This document shows positions 51,249 to 58,305 of a stretch of DNA of 64,000 nt, piece by piece. The notes beneath the pieces were generated by a model. It saw only the letters and a program-made list of their open reading frames with translations, did no database searches and was not told the DNA's origin. Origin of the DNA: Rhizobium oryziradicis (lineage in GTDB: Bacteria > Pseudomonadota > Alphaproteobacteria > Rhizobiales > Rhizobiaceae). Positions within the stretch are counted from its first letter, which is position 1. The number at the start of each line of letters is the position of its first letter. A program made the translations under genes and the position numbers. The stretch is taken from the NCBI RefSeq assembly GCF_001939045.1, contig NZ_MKIM01000027.1, positions 124,001-188,000 of the forward strand, given 5' to 3'.

Positions 51249-52557
51249 TTACACTGCTGGCACCGTGACCATTGCCGCCAACGGCACAGCAGTCACCGGA
51301 TCGGGCACGGCCTGGCTGGCGGCTGGCTTTGGTGAGGGGGATTTGCTGATCGCCAACGGCTATTTTGGCCTTGTTGGATCGGTGCAAAGCAACACGGCTC
51401 TAACGCTTTCCCAGCCTTGGCGCGGCGGTGCGCTGAGTGGTGCGGGCTATCGTCTACGCTATCAGGGCGATGGATCGCGGATCTCGGCGCAGGCGCGGCA
51501 ATTGGTTGAGCTGCTGGGCGGCTCTGGCAATCTTGAGGCTCTTGGCAAGCTTGCCGCTGGTGCAAATCAACTGGCGTATTTCAACGGGGCGGGGCAGATG
51601 GCCGCAACGCCTTTGACCGCCTTTGCGAGGACGTTGCTGGATGATGCGGATGCATCCACCGCATTGTCGACCTTGGGTGTCTCCAGTTTCGCCAAGACCC
51701 TGCTGGATGATGGCGATGCGGCGACGATGCGCGCAACGTTGGGTGCGCAAGCAGCACTCGGATTTACCCCTGTTCAGCAAGGCGGAACCGCGCAAAGTGG
51801 CGGCAACAAGATTTATCTGGGCTGGGGTCTCGACGCCTCGCTCAAACTGAGAGTTGATAACGTAGAGTTTGGTTCGGTATGGCCCATAAGGGCGGCGTTC
51901 AACGTCAACCGCGCTGGCGACACCATCACCGGCGATTTGATCGTTAATGGCGGCTTGTCAACTCGCAGTCCGCTTGAAGTTGGGACTGGATCGAACGCAA
52001 GTTACATTCGTATGATTGATGTCGATGAAGGCACACGTTACCTTCATAACAATAGCAGTAGCATCGGCTTTCTTGGCAGCACAGACAGCTGGATCATGAG
52101 GGTCTTTGATGATGGCACGATCAATGCATTAAATCCGGCCAACGGTGCATCTGGTTATTTGTATTCCAATGGTAATGTTGCAGGCAGCATATGGGCCGCC
52201 TGGGGTGCCACAGACGCTTACAGCGCCATTAACGCAAAAATCGCCAGTCTGATTTCCGGATCGCTGGCGACCTCTGGATATACCAAGCTGCAAAACGGAT
52301 TGATCATCCAGTGGGGCAGGGCAAACACTTCAACGGCTGCAAATGTCACATTGGCCTTTCCAATTGCGTTTCCAAACGCGGTCTATTCGGTGGTCGCTAC
52401 CAACCTTGTGACCATACCGGATAACAACACCTTCTATGCCGTTTCCATTGATGACCCGCAACGCGGCAGCTTCAACGCCCGTGGTCGATATCTCAGCAAT
52501 GGCGGCGGCTTAGGCGCAGCACAACTCGATTTTAGCTACATCGCGATTGGACGCTAA
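51229..52557 (+). CDS. Tail fibre protein
   Basis: A 442-residue fibre. The N-terminal part (LLSDYTAGTVTIAANGTAVTGSGTAWLAAGFGEGDLL) is a conserved attachment domain. The shaft holds repeated FAKTLLDDGDAATMRATLG motifs (two to three tandem copies, FARTLLDDADASTALSTLG and FAKTLLDDGDAATMRATLG). The C-terminus (GYTKLQNGLIIQWGRANTS...YIAIGR) matches the gp53-like receptor-binding domain. Start ATG 51229/51232 after AAAGGAGG. Confidence 0.9.
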   Translation: MMALLSDYTAGTVTIAANGTAVTGSGTAWLAAGFGEGDLLIANGYFGLVGSVQSNTALTLSQPWRGGALSGAGYRLRYQGDGSRISAQARQLVELLGGSGNLEALGKLAAGANQLAYFNGAGQMAATPLTAFARTLLDDADASTALSTLGVSSFAKTLLDDGDAATMRATLGAQAALGFTPVQQGGTAQSGGNKIYLGWGLDASLKLRVDNVEFGSVWPIRAAFNVNRAGDTITGDLIVNGGLSTRSPLEVGTGSNASYIRMIDVDEGTRYLHNNSSSIGFLGSTDSWIMRVFDDGTINALNPANGASGYLYSNGNVAGSIWAAWGATDAYSAINAKIASLISGSLATSGYTKLQNGLIIQWGRANTSTAANVTLAFPIAFPNAVYSVVATNLVTIPDNNTFYAVSIDDPQRGSFNARGRYLSNGGGLGAAQLDFSYIAIGR

Positions 52558-52559
52558 CC

Positions 52560-53126
52560 ATGAAACTCGCACAATTTAACGCGGATGGATTGCCGCTTGC
52601 CTTCTATGACAGCGAGATAAACGCCGATGCCTTGCCGCAGGATGCCATTGAGATCACAGATGATCAATGGCTGGAGCTGATCAGCCACCAAGGCCGCAGG
52701 CGCTTTCAAGATGGGGAGGTGGTCGAATATCAGCCTCCAGCGCCTGCACTGACCGGGGCAGATGTTGACCGTGAACGGGATCGCCGCATTGACGCGGGCT
52801 TTGTGTTCGATGGTGTCTTTTATCAATCCGATGAGGGATCACGCGAAAACATTGCCGGCGCAAAATCGGCGGCAACGGATGCCATCGCCCTGGGTGCTTC
52901 ATCGGGTGACTTTGGCTGGCAACGCTTGCTCGATCCCGATGCTGCGGAAACCTTCAAATGGATCGCCACCGACAACAGCCTGCACCCGATGGATGCGCAA
53001 ACGGTTGTTCGGTTTGGCTATGCCGCCATGGCCCATAAGCAGGATATGATTTTCAAGGCCCGCGCCCTCAAGGCCATGGACCCGATACCGGCAGATTTTG
53101 CCAGTAACGACGCCTATTGGGCGTGA
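52560..53126 (+). CDS. Tail fibre-associated protein (DUF4376-like)
   Basis: A 188-residue product directly after the fibre gene: MKLAQFNADGLPLAFYDSEINADALPQDAIEITDDQWLELISHQGRRRF...DRERDRRIDAGFVFDGVFYQSDEGSRENIAGAKSAATDAI...FKWIATDNSLHPMDAQTVVRFGYAAMAHKQDMIFKARALK. The second half matches the DUF4376 pattern of fibre-assembly proteins. Confidence 0.82.
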   Translation: MKLAQFNADGLPLAFYDSEINADALPQDAIEITDDQWLELISHQGRRRFQDGEVVEYQPPAPALTGADVDRERDRRIDAGFVFDGVFYQSDEGSRENIAGAKSAATDAIALGASSGDFGWQRLLDPDAAETFKWIATDNSLHPMDAQTVVRFGYAAMAHKQDMIFKARALKAMDPIPADFASNDAYWA

Positions 53127-53169
53127 CGTCTAAACCCTAGCGGCAATTTTCAAAACAAGGATGAATACA

Positions 53170-53727
53170 ATGGATCGTGCGAAATTCTTCGCAGGCCTGC
53201 GCAGCGCGTTGTTTGGCGGCAGGCTCACCCAAGGCCAAGTTGATGGCATCAACGCCATTCTGGATGGATGGCAGGCAAGCCAGATGACGGATCTGCGCTG
53301 GTTGGCCTATATGCTGGCCACCGCATACCATGAAACCGCCAGAACCATGCAGCCGGTTGCAGAATATGGCAAAGGCAAAGGCCGGAAATACGGTGTGAAA
53401 GGCAAGTACGGCCAAGTGCCCTATGGGCGCGGCTATGTGCAGCTGACGTGGGATGTGAACTATGAGAAGGCAGATCGCGAGCTTGGGCTTGGCGGTGCGC
53501 TTCTCGATAATTTTGATCTCGCGCTTGATCAGGATTTGGCCTCGAAAATCATGTTCCTCGGCATGGAAGAGGGCTGGTTTACCGGTAAAAGCCTTGGTGA
53601 CTATTTCAGCGGGCAGAAGGCCGATTGGCTGAATGCCCGGCGCATTATCAACGGCATGGATCGCGCCAAAGACATTGCCGCCTATGGCCGCAAGTTCCAC
53701 TCCCTCTTGCTGGAGGCCGGGGCATGA
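53170..53727 (+). CDS. Endolysin, GH19-type lysozyme/chitinase fold
   Basis: A 185-residue lysin: LAYMLATAYHETARTMQPVAEYGKGKGRKYG (Glu of HET is the catalytic acid) and YGRGYVQLTWDVNYEKADRELGLGG are signatures of GH19-like phage endolysins that cut peptidoglycan. No signal peptide, so it depends on the holin. The start at 53170 is better spaced from AAGGA than the in-frame ATG at 53161. Confidence 0.88.
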   Translation: MDRAKFFAGLRSALFGGRLTQGQVDGINAILDGWQASQMTDLRWLAYMLATAYHETARTMQPVAEYGKGKGRKYGVKGKYGQVPYGRGYVQLTWDVNYEKADRELGLGGALLDNFDLALDQDLASKIMFLGMEEGWFTGKSLGDYFSGQKADWLNARRIINGMDRAKDIAAYGRKFHSLLLEAGA

Positions 53728-53954
53728 ACACCAACCTCTTGCACAATCTCATCAACACGCTGATTACTGCCATCCCAGCGCTGGCGCTGTTTGACTGGAC
53801 GCCGTTCTTTAGCGAGGCAACGTCCTTGAAGATCGTCGGGGTGCTTGGCCTTGGCAAGATCATGATCAACGCAGTGCGCGACGGGCCGGGCGGCATGGTG
53901 CGGCCACAGCCACCGGTGGAACCACCGCCATCACCAGACGGCGGTCCACAATGA
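53724..53954 (+). CDS. Holin-like small membrane protein
   Basis: A 76-residue protein with one or two hydrophobic segments (LINTLITAIPALALFDWTPFF, about residues 9-29; LKIVGVLGLGKIMINAV, about 35-51) and a Pro-rich tail. It overlaps the endolysin stop by ATGA. Gene order endolysin-holin-Rz supports a holin or antiholin role. Confidence 0.65.
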   Translation: MNTNLLHNLINTLITAIPALALFDWTPFFSEATSLKIVGVLGLGKIMINAVRDGPGGMVRPQPPVEPPPSPDGGPQ

Positions 53955-54385
53955 TGGACATTATCAAAATACCGGCTGCGATGGTGGCGGGCATGGCAAT
54001 AGCGGCTCTTGCCCTTGTTGTCTTTTATGATGGCATCAGTCTGCCATATTTTGGACAGGTCATAGATGGTCGTTTGCAGAATGCCGTTGAGGCGGCAAAA
54101 GCGGGCTTGGTAGCGCAAGCCGACCTGGACGCGGCCAATGCCAAATTGGCCGCCATGACCCTGCGGGCACAGCAGGCTGAAGCACTGGCCGAACAGGCCC
54201 GCGCTACTGGCGAAAAAATCACGGAAAAAGAAGGGCAGGGCGATGATGCGCTTAAGGCATCTGTTGCGGCTGATCATCGCGGCGATGGCGCTCGGTGGTC
54301 TGCCTCTGATATTAACTGGCTGTGTAACGAGCGCCGACGCCTCGGCATCATTGGCGCGTGCGGCGGCGGCCAAAGCGGTCGCTGA
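53951..54385 (+). CDS. Inner-membrane spanin (Rz-like)
   Basis: A 144-residue protein with one N-terminal membrane helix (IPAAMVAGMAIAALALVVFYDG, about 7-28) and a periplasmic coiled coil (AVEAAKAGLVAQADLDAANAKLAAMTLRAQQAEALAEQARATGEKI). It pairs with the lipoprotein encoded from 54243 in another frame to fuse inner and outer membranes at lysis. Confidence 0.83.
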   Translation: MMDIIKIPAAMVAGMAIAALALVVFYDGISLPYFGQVIDGRLQNAVEAAKAGLVAQADLDAANAKLAAMTLRAQQAEALAEQARATGEKITEKEGQGDDALKASVAADHRGDGARWSASDINWLCNERRRLGIIGACGGGQSGR

Positions 54386-54593
54386 AATGCCGGTGGCGTT
54401 GCCGCCATGGCCTGATTGGTGTCGGCGGCATATGCGCCGGATTGTGCCAGTGTCTGGCGGATCGGCGGCGCATGATCAACTTGGCTGGGAGGTTAGCGCC
54501 TCTCAGCAAGATGCCCGCACCGATGCTTGTGCCGAAATCTACGACAAGCGACGGGCGGAATATGGGGGTGGCGGGCATGGCACCGGAAATTGA
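54243..54593 (+). CDS. Outer-membrane spanin (Rz1-like lipoprotein), overlapping Rz
   Basis: A 116-residue protein starting inside the Rz gene in a different frame (143 bases shared). Signal peptide MMRLRHLLRLIIAAMALGGLPL with lipobox LTGC (about residue 27). The mature part is Ala/Pro-containing (AVAEMPVALPPWPDWCRRHMRRIVP). Embedded or overlapping lipoprotein genes are the hallmark of two-component spanins. Confidence 0.83.
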   Translation: MMRLRHLLRLIIAAMALGGLPLILTGCVTSADASASLARAAAAKAVAEMPVALPPWPDWCRRHMRRIVPVSGGSAAHDQLGWEVSASQQDARTDACAEIYDKRRAEYGGGGHGTGN

Positions 54594-54948
54594 TGTGGGT
54601 GTGCATCGCCAGCTCGGTGAGCTGGTTGCCGGACTGCGGGGGCTAAAAGATGACATACAGGAAATCAGGGACGCGCAACTGCGTGCTGATGATAGATCAA
54701 CACAAAGCCGCGCTGTGGTTCATCGGCGGATGGATGAACTGGTTTCCAATGTTGGAACGCTGGAGCGGCACATAACCAGCATACAGGCCGATGTGGCTGA
54801 CATGAAGCCCGTAACCAATGATGTAAAGCGCTGGAAGCTCATCGGCATAGGTGCCTTGGGCATGATTGGCATCGGCGGGATTGCGCTGGGTGTATCCTTT
54901 GCGGATGTGCTTAAGCGGGTCGGCGCGCTGCTGATTGGCCGTATTTAA
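54562..54948 (+). CDS. DUF1515-like protein with C-terminal membrane segment
   Basis: A 128-residue product (start 54562; ATG 54577 is an alternative): APEIDVGVHRQLGELVAGLRGLKDDIQEIRDAQLRADDRSTQSRAVVHRRMDELVSNVGTLERHITSIQADVADMKPVTNDVKRWKLIGIGALGMIGIGGIALGVSF. A coiled coil plus one membrane helix, the pattern of DUF1515 in rhizobial prophages; perhaps a holin-class or lysis-timing protein. Last gene of the late operon. Confidence 0.78.
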   Translation: MGVAGMAPEIDVGVHRQLGELVAGLRGLKDDIQEIRDAQLRADDRSTQSRAVVHRRMDELVSNVGTLERHITSIQADVADMKPVTNDVKRWKLIGIGALGMIGIGGIALGVSFADVLKRVGALLIGRI

Positions 54949-54961
54949 CCCCAAATAGACT

Positions 54962-54993
54962 AGGCCGGAAGATTGCTCTTCCGGCCTTTTTTT
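54962..54993 (+). terminator. Strong terminator at the end of the late operon
   Basis: Perfect 11-bp stem AGGCCGGAAGA/TCTTCCGGCCT, loop TTGC, followed by seven T. It isolates the late genes from the quorum-sensing block, whose last gene converges on it at 54996. Confidence 0.93.
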
Positions 54994-54995
54994 GT

Positions 54996-55241
54996 CTAGG
55001 CTTCCTCGTCTTCAGACAGTTGTTCCGATCCGAGTCCCATGATGTCTTCTAGTTCATGGCCAGCCATAGAAATCAGGTAAGACATCATGCCTAAACCCAT
55101 TTTATTGGATAGTTCAATGGCACATTCGAGCGTGTAGCGTAGCTGCAATAAGTTCGCGTCGCTTGGTGCCTCGCGTGTCATACCTGTCTGGTTTTGAAGC
55201 GTCGGCATTGGCATATGTTTGTATTCTTCAGGTGTTCCCAT
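54996..55241 (-). CDS. Unknown small protein downstream of luxI
   Basis: An 81-residue product from the ATG at 55241 (MGTPEEYKHMPMPTLQNQTGMTREAPSDANLLQLRYTLECAIELSNKMGLGMMSYLISMAGHELEDIMGLGSEQLSEDEEA); a TTG five codons upstream is also open. Helical with an acidic tail. It lies 75 bases beyond luxI on the same strand, so it may be co-transcribed and be the first output of the quorum-sensing unit. No homologue recognised. Confidence 0.6.
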   Translation of the reverse strand: MGTPEEYKHMPMPTLQNQTGMTREAPSDANLLQLRYTLECAIELSNKMGLGMMSYLISMAGHELEDIMGLGSEQLSEDEEA

Positions 55242-55315
55242 GTTTCGCCCGCCCAATCAAATTGCGATAAGTGGTCAAGTGACTTCCGTCACCAATTGGT
55301 TTTTCGAAGGGATGT

Positions 55316-55954
55316 TTACGCCGCGGCATTTGGAAGGTGCTGCACTTCCGCAATCACAGGAAAATTCATTCCTGCGGGGGACGCAATGTCATTCCACAGA
55401 TCTTGCGAAATTTCGAAAAGTCCGGCGTAGGTCATAACCCGCCCGATCCGGACAGGCTTTCCGATCGTGTCTGCTGGGCAGTTCGACGAGCGAAAGATGC
55501 GGGCCATTCTGGCATCGAATACAGACACAATGTGTGTCAGGCCAGCTATTAGGCCTACCTCCACTAGCCCACAAAGAAGCTCAGTTGTGACTCTGTTAAT
55601 TCGCGACGCGCCGCTACCAGCTAGATCAGGATCGATGCAAAATCGTGAGCTCTCCCAGATAAGCGGGCTTTCAACTACCAATCCGTCCGGCAACAGCACT
55701 GAAAAAACATCGCGGAGCATATTCGGTCCAGTTGTTGCCAAAAGTCTTACTGCACCTTCCAGTTTTCCAGTTTGCGGATTTACTGACAGGAGGTAGAGCG
55801 GATCCGCCTCATCGAATACATCTACTTCACGACCATTGAAGACGTTGACGTCCCACTGAAGTCTTTCATGAAATACCCGTGCACGTAGAACATGCATTTC
55901 ATCGATAAGGGCGTTGAACTTCGCCCGATTTTTAGATTCTACAACATAAAGCAT
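55316..55954 (-). CDS. LuxI-family N-acyl-homoserine lactone synthase on the prophage
   Basis: A 212-residue enzyme (ATG 55954 after GGGGGAT) that should make an acyl-homoserine lactone from S-adenosylmethionine and an acyl carrier protein or CoA thioester. The family's invariant residues are all present with correct spacing: R24, F28, W34 (LRARVFHERLQW), D45 and D48 (VDVFDEADPLYLL), R70 (GAVRLLATTGPNML) and E101, S103, R104 (WESSRFCID). The acyl-pocket half (VTTELLCGLVEVGLIAGLTHIVSVFDARMARIFR) is intact; acyl length cannot be predicted. It follows luxR on the same strand behind a 28-bp palindrome. Confidence 0.93.
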   Translation of the reverse strand: MLYVVESKNRAKFNALIDEMHVLRARVFHERLQWDVNVFNGREVDVFDEADPLYLLSVNPQTGKLEGAVRLLATTGPNMLRDVFSVLLPDGLVVESPLIWESSRFCIDPDLAGSGASRINRVTTELLCGLVEVGLIAGLTHIVSVFDARMARIFRSSNCPADTIGKPVRIGRVMTYAGLFEISQDLWNDIASPAGMNFPVIAEVQHLPNAAA

Positions 55955-56005
55955 ATGATCCCCCATCGTTAAGAGGGGGGAAATCTAATCTGCAATTTCA
56001 AGGTG

Positions 56006-56033
56006 AAATACCCGGTGAATACACCGGGTATTT
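56006..56033. promoter_or_regulatory. Palindrome between luxR and luxI: lux-box or terminator candidate
   Basis: Arms AAATACCCGGTG and CACCGGGTATTT (12 bp, perfect) around AATA, ending next to the luxR stop and 52 bases upstream of the luxI ATG. The inner 20 bases, ACCCGGTGAATACACCGGGT, have the length and ACC...GGT ends of lux boxes. As RNA the same sequence is a strong hairpin, but its T-tract is short. Confidence 0.6.
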
Positions 56034-56780
56034 TCACATCAAGATTATGTTATGGTTTAGCGCTTTAACGACTGCATGGGTGATATTTGTTGCATCAAGT
56101 TTTGCTCGGGCGAGATCGAGGTAAAAGCGTACTGTCTTCTCGGTTATCCCTAAAATCATTGCAGTTTCCCAGTCCGTTTTGCCGGATGCTTTCCATTTCA
56201 GACATTCGATTTCTCTGGGGGCGAGTTTTGGAGCGGGTCTCTTCTCAGCTTGTGCTGATGACATTACGAGATTGTGCACATGGTAAGCCAACATCTGCAG
56301 ATCGCGTTTCAGGAATTCCTGGTCTTTTTTCCATTCTTTCGCAGAAGAATCACTCGTGATCGTAAATAGTGCGCGATCACCAGCCATACCCCTGACAGAA
56401 AATGTCACTCCACTCCTGCCAACACCGAATTCAGCAGCTTCTCCAAAAAAGGTTTTCAACTTCGTGTTTTTCGCGCCGCCCGCGTTCCATTCCACTGGCA
56501 GCAAATTGGAGAAGCCCTCTTTGATGACGGGATCAATCGCCACATAATTTTGTGCTTTGTAGTGTTCAATCCATTTTAGAGAATAAGTTACAGCCAAAAA
56601 TGGCTCATTCAGATTTGAAATTGGAACATTCATCCCAAAATAGGCTATGGTTTTTAGCGCGTAGCTCGAACGTATAAATTCAATAATGTCCGAGTGGTTC
56701 TCTTTTATCTTATCGTCGTTCAATTTTTCCATTATCTGAAGATACGATTTATAAAAATAAGAACTCACGGAAATCTCCAT
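56034..56780 (-). CDS. LuxR-family quorum-sensing regulator on the prophage
   Basis: A 248-residue receptor. The autoinducer-binding domain has the key residues at TraR/LuxR spacing: W70, Y74, D83, P84, W98 and G124. The C-terminal GerE-type HTH (LAPREIECLKWKASGKTDWETAMILGITEKTVRFYLDLARAKLDATNITHAVVKAL, about 187-241) is complete with E190, L194, G200 and V217. It lies upstream of luxI on the same strand, so receptor and synthase form a cognate pair. The upstream region (56781-57025) is AT-rich and shared with the divergent gene at 57026. Confidence 0.93.
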   Translation of the reverse strand: MEISVSSYFYKSYLQIMEKLNDDKIKENHSDIIEFIRSSYALKTIAYFGMNVPISNLNEPFLAVTYSLKWIEHYKAQNYVAIDPVIKEGFSNLLPVEWNAGGAKNTKLKTFFGEAAEFGVGRSGVTFSVRGMAGDRALFTITSDSSAKEWKKDQEFLKRDLQMLAYHVHNLVMSSAQAEKRPAPKLAPREIECLKWKASGKTDWETAMILGITEKTVRFYLDLARAKLDATNITHAVVKALNHNIILM

Positions 56781-57025
56781 TCCATCATTACAAAGTTTGA
56801 GATTGAGACATGTGTAAATTCATTGAAATTCAAAAGAAAAAACGTCTCAATCTCCGTCTGTTATCGATGGAGATGTATTTTATTATAATGGAATAGCAAC
56901 TTTTCAAAATACATAGTATTCGATATGACTGAAAAAAGTCGCACACTTGTCGCGATTTAAAACAGTTCTAATTTCTGACAATGCAGAAAAGTCTCTTTTC
57001 AGCTCAGAGGGCTTTATAGAGTTCA

Positions 57026-57250
57026 ATGCGCGATGTGTATGCTAAGTTGCCGGATATTCTACATGCAATCTTACTGTCAATGGAAAAAGATGCAATCGAC
57101 AACAATTTAAGGTGTATCCAGCCTGATAATGATGACATTGCCTCATCTACGAGAGACGGTCTCGATCTGGTAAGAACTTTCTCACAGATTAGAGACCCGA
57201 TCATGCGTGAAATCGTCATAGAATTTGTCAAAAAAATTGCAAAAAAGTGA
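57026..57250 (+). CDS. Small protein resembling the C-terminal tail of XRE regulators
   Basis: Seventy-four residues, divergent from luxR: MRDVYAKLPDILHAILLSMEKD...GLDLVRTFSQIRDPIMREIVIEFVKKIAKK. The last 30 residues match the EGLxLxRAFxxIRDPxxRRxIxxLVKxxA tail of rhizobial XRE regulators (compare the tail of the XRE protein at 19329), but no HTH is present. It may be a remnant or a stand-alone oligomerisation partner. Ribosome site is weak. Confidence 0.55.
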   Translation: MRDVYAKLPDILHAILLSMEKDAIDNNLRCIQPDNDDIASSTRDGLDLVRTFSQIRDPIMREIVIEFVKKIAKK

Positions 57251-57543
57251 ATGAGCTTATTTTGTATATTATAATTTTTATTCTATTAAAATAAATATGA
57301 ATACACATTCATTATTGTCGAATAAAAATTCAATGAAATTAAAATTATAATAAAAAATAAAAGAATTATATTTTTGGTCAAAGGGCTTCCTCTGCGAATA
57401 TAGATGAAATTTCAGACGTCGATGATTTTTAGACGTGGCCCAATTGCATGTTTTATAGTGCGCACAAGCGACTTTATTGATTGTTTCGTCTGTTGTGAAG
57501 GTGGTTTCCGGTGCGCTGAAAAGCCTGGGCGAGCATAGCTGGG
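57251..57543. other. AT-rich interval right of the quorum-sensing block
   Basis: The 293 bases are strikingly AT-rich (57250-57380 is mostly A/T), unlike the rest of the phage. A minus-strand open frame at 57278-57598 has unnatural composition and no ribosome site. The composition suggests separate import of the lux block. Confidence 0.5.
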
Positions 57544-57846
57544 CTAATCCCTTTTTGCTCGACCAAGCACAAAGCTGTTCTTTTCGATATTGCCGCATCG
57601 GACACAGCGCAGCAGCGGCTCCATTGGTATGATTGGCTTGAGTTTTCCGAATTTACCTTGCAGTTTCCAGCGGTCCAATAACGACACATGCCCGCACCTG
57701 GCGCATTTGCCGCCAAGCAAATACCACTGTGGTAGGTCTGCGAACGTGGCAGAATGGTCGCGCTCTGGCACGATGAAGACTGGTTCTCTTGGTGGCAAAT
57801 TGTCGTTGTTGCCGCCTGTCAGGTCTATGCCCCGACGATGCCGCAT
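57544..57846 (-). CDS. Zinc-ribbon protein near attR
   Basis: A 100-residue product with two CxxC knuckles, GGKCARCGHVSLLDRW and LLRCVRCGNIEKN (about residues 46-90), giving one treble-clef or ribbon zinc site. It follows a 70-residue gene on the same strand with a 4-base gap. Similar small proteins are frequent at rhizobial phage/ICE ends; function unknown. Confidence 0.65.
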   Translation of the reverse strand: MRHRRGIDLTGGNNDNLPPREPVFIVPERDHSATFADLPQWYLLGGKCARCGHVSLLDRWKLQGKFGKLKPIIPMEPLLRCVRCGNIEKNSFVLGRAKRD

Positions 57847-57850
57847 GTCA

Positions 57851-58063
57851 TCACCGCTCTATGTTTGGCATCCAGCCGCGTGTGTATCCTTTTCCCATTG
57901 CGGTAACGGCAATGGATAGCTGTGTTTGTAAATGCTCAATTTCATCCAGCAGGATTTCAACAGCGGCCACGGCATCGCCGCCATGGGTTTGGATGATGTA
58001 GGCCGCAATTTCGTTGGGTTCTGCGGGCGCTTCTTGGCACACGTTCTCGTCCTCGTATTTCAT
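57851..58063 (-). CDS. Small hypothetical protein near attR
   Basis: Seventy residues from the ATG at 58063: MKYEDENVCQEAPAEPNEIAAYIIQTHGGDAVAAVEILLDEIEHLQTQLSIAVTAMGKGYTRGWMPN. The GAGAGG before it is well spaced to this start (7 bases) but too close to the ATG at 58069. Helical; unrecognised family. Confidence 0.62.
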   Translation of the reverse strand: MKYEDENVCQEAPAEPNEIAAYIIQTHGGDAVAAVEILLDEIEHLQTQLSIAVTAMGKGYTRGWMPNIER

Positions 58064-58088
58064 AGCCATGCCTCTCATATTTGATATT

Positions 58089-58107
58089 TGTTCTCAAAAT
58101 GTTCTCA
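58089..58107. promoter_or_regulatory. Direct octamer repeat upstream of the attR small genes
   Basis: TGTTCTCA occurs at 58089-58096 and 58100-58107, an exact 11-base period (one helical turn), about 26 bases upstream of the ATG at 58063. It fits an operator for a regulator binding tandem sites. Confidence 0.45.
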
Positions 58108-58158
58108 TTTTGAAAGAGAGTCAAGACGGCTCTCAGGCCGGAACGAATCAGCACTCTT

Positions 58159-58178
58159 TGTGTCAGATTTTGTGTCAG
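58159..58178. promoter_or_regulatory. Candidate integrase arm-type sites, right
   Basis: TGTGTCAG at 58159-58166 and 58171-58178, again 12 bases apart and in the same orientation as at 16199-16218 (19 of 20 bases identical). A partial third copy (TGTCAC) follows. It lies 104 bases from the attR core. Confidence 0.6.
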
Positions 58179-58248
58179 TGTCACTCGCTTGTTTCTGGTG
58201 TGTTCCCACAAGGTTCTGCATGAAATTACGAGGCGTTTGATTTTTTTC

Positions 58249-58277
58249 TTGCGTGGGCAAAGGGTTTTCATTATAGA
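58249..58277 (+). promoter_or_regulatory. Phage-supplied promoter reading into serC
   Basis: TTGCGT (58249-58254), a 17-base spacer and TATAGA (58272-58277), then four bases to the attachment core. Spacing and distance to the core are identical to the host promoter at attL, but the sequence is different, so it comes from the phage end. It should start transcription at the same base of the serC leader. Confidence 0.72.
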
Positions 58278-58281
58278 CGAC

Positions 58282-58305
58282 GGCGGGACACCTCTCCCCA
58301 ACGAG
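58282..58305. repeat. attR core (24-bp repeat)
   Basis: Identical to 16101-16124. The core covers the first part of the serC leader including the left arm, loop and first three bases of the right arm of its hairpin; the following AGG comes from the host and completes the stem. Confidence 0.93.

Larger units (their letters stand above)
16101..58305. mobile_element. Complete siphophage-type prophage integrated in the serC leader
   Basis: About 42.2 kb bounded by 24-bp identical repeats. It holds integrase, early leftward operon, CI/Cro switch, DNA methyltransferases, replication with an internal origin, NusG-like antiterminator, HNH-terminase-portal-capsid module, long-tail module, fibres, lysis cassette and cargo genes. 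I found no broken core gene, so it is probably inducible. Head genes are HK97-like; the tail tape measure of 911 residues implies a flexible tail of roughly 135 nm by the usual 0.15 nm per residue rule. Several tail genes resemble gene transfer agent families of alphaproteobacteria. Confidence 0.93.

Noticed and set aside
57278..57598. 106-codon minus-strand frame in AT-rich DNA
   Set aside because: Phe/Asn/Ile-rich translation of AT-rich sequence, no ribosome site, overlaps the zinc-ribbon gene.
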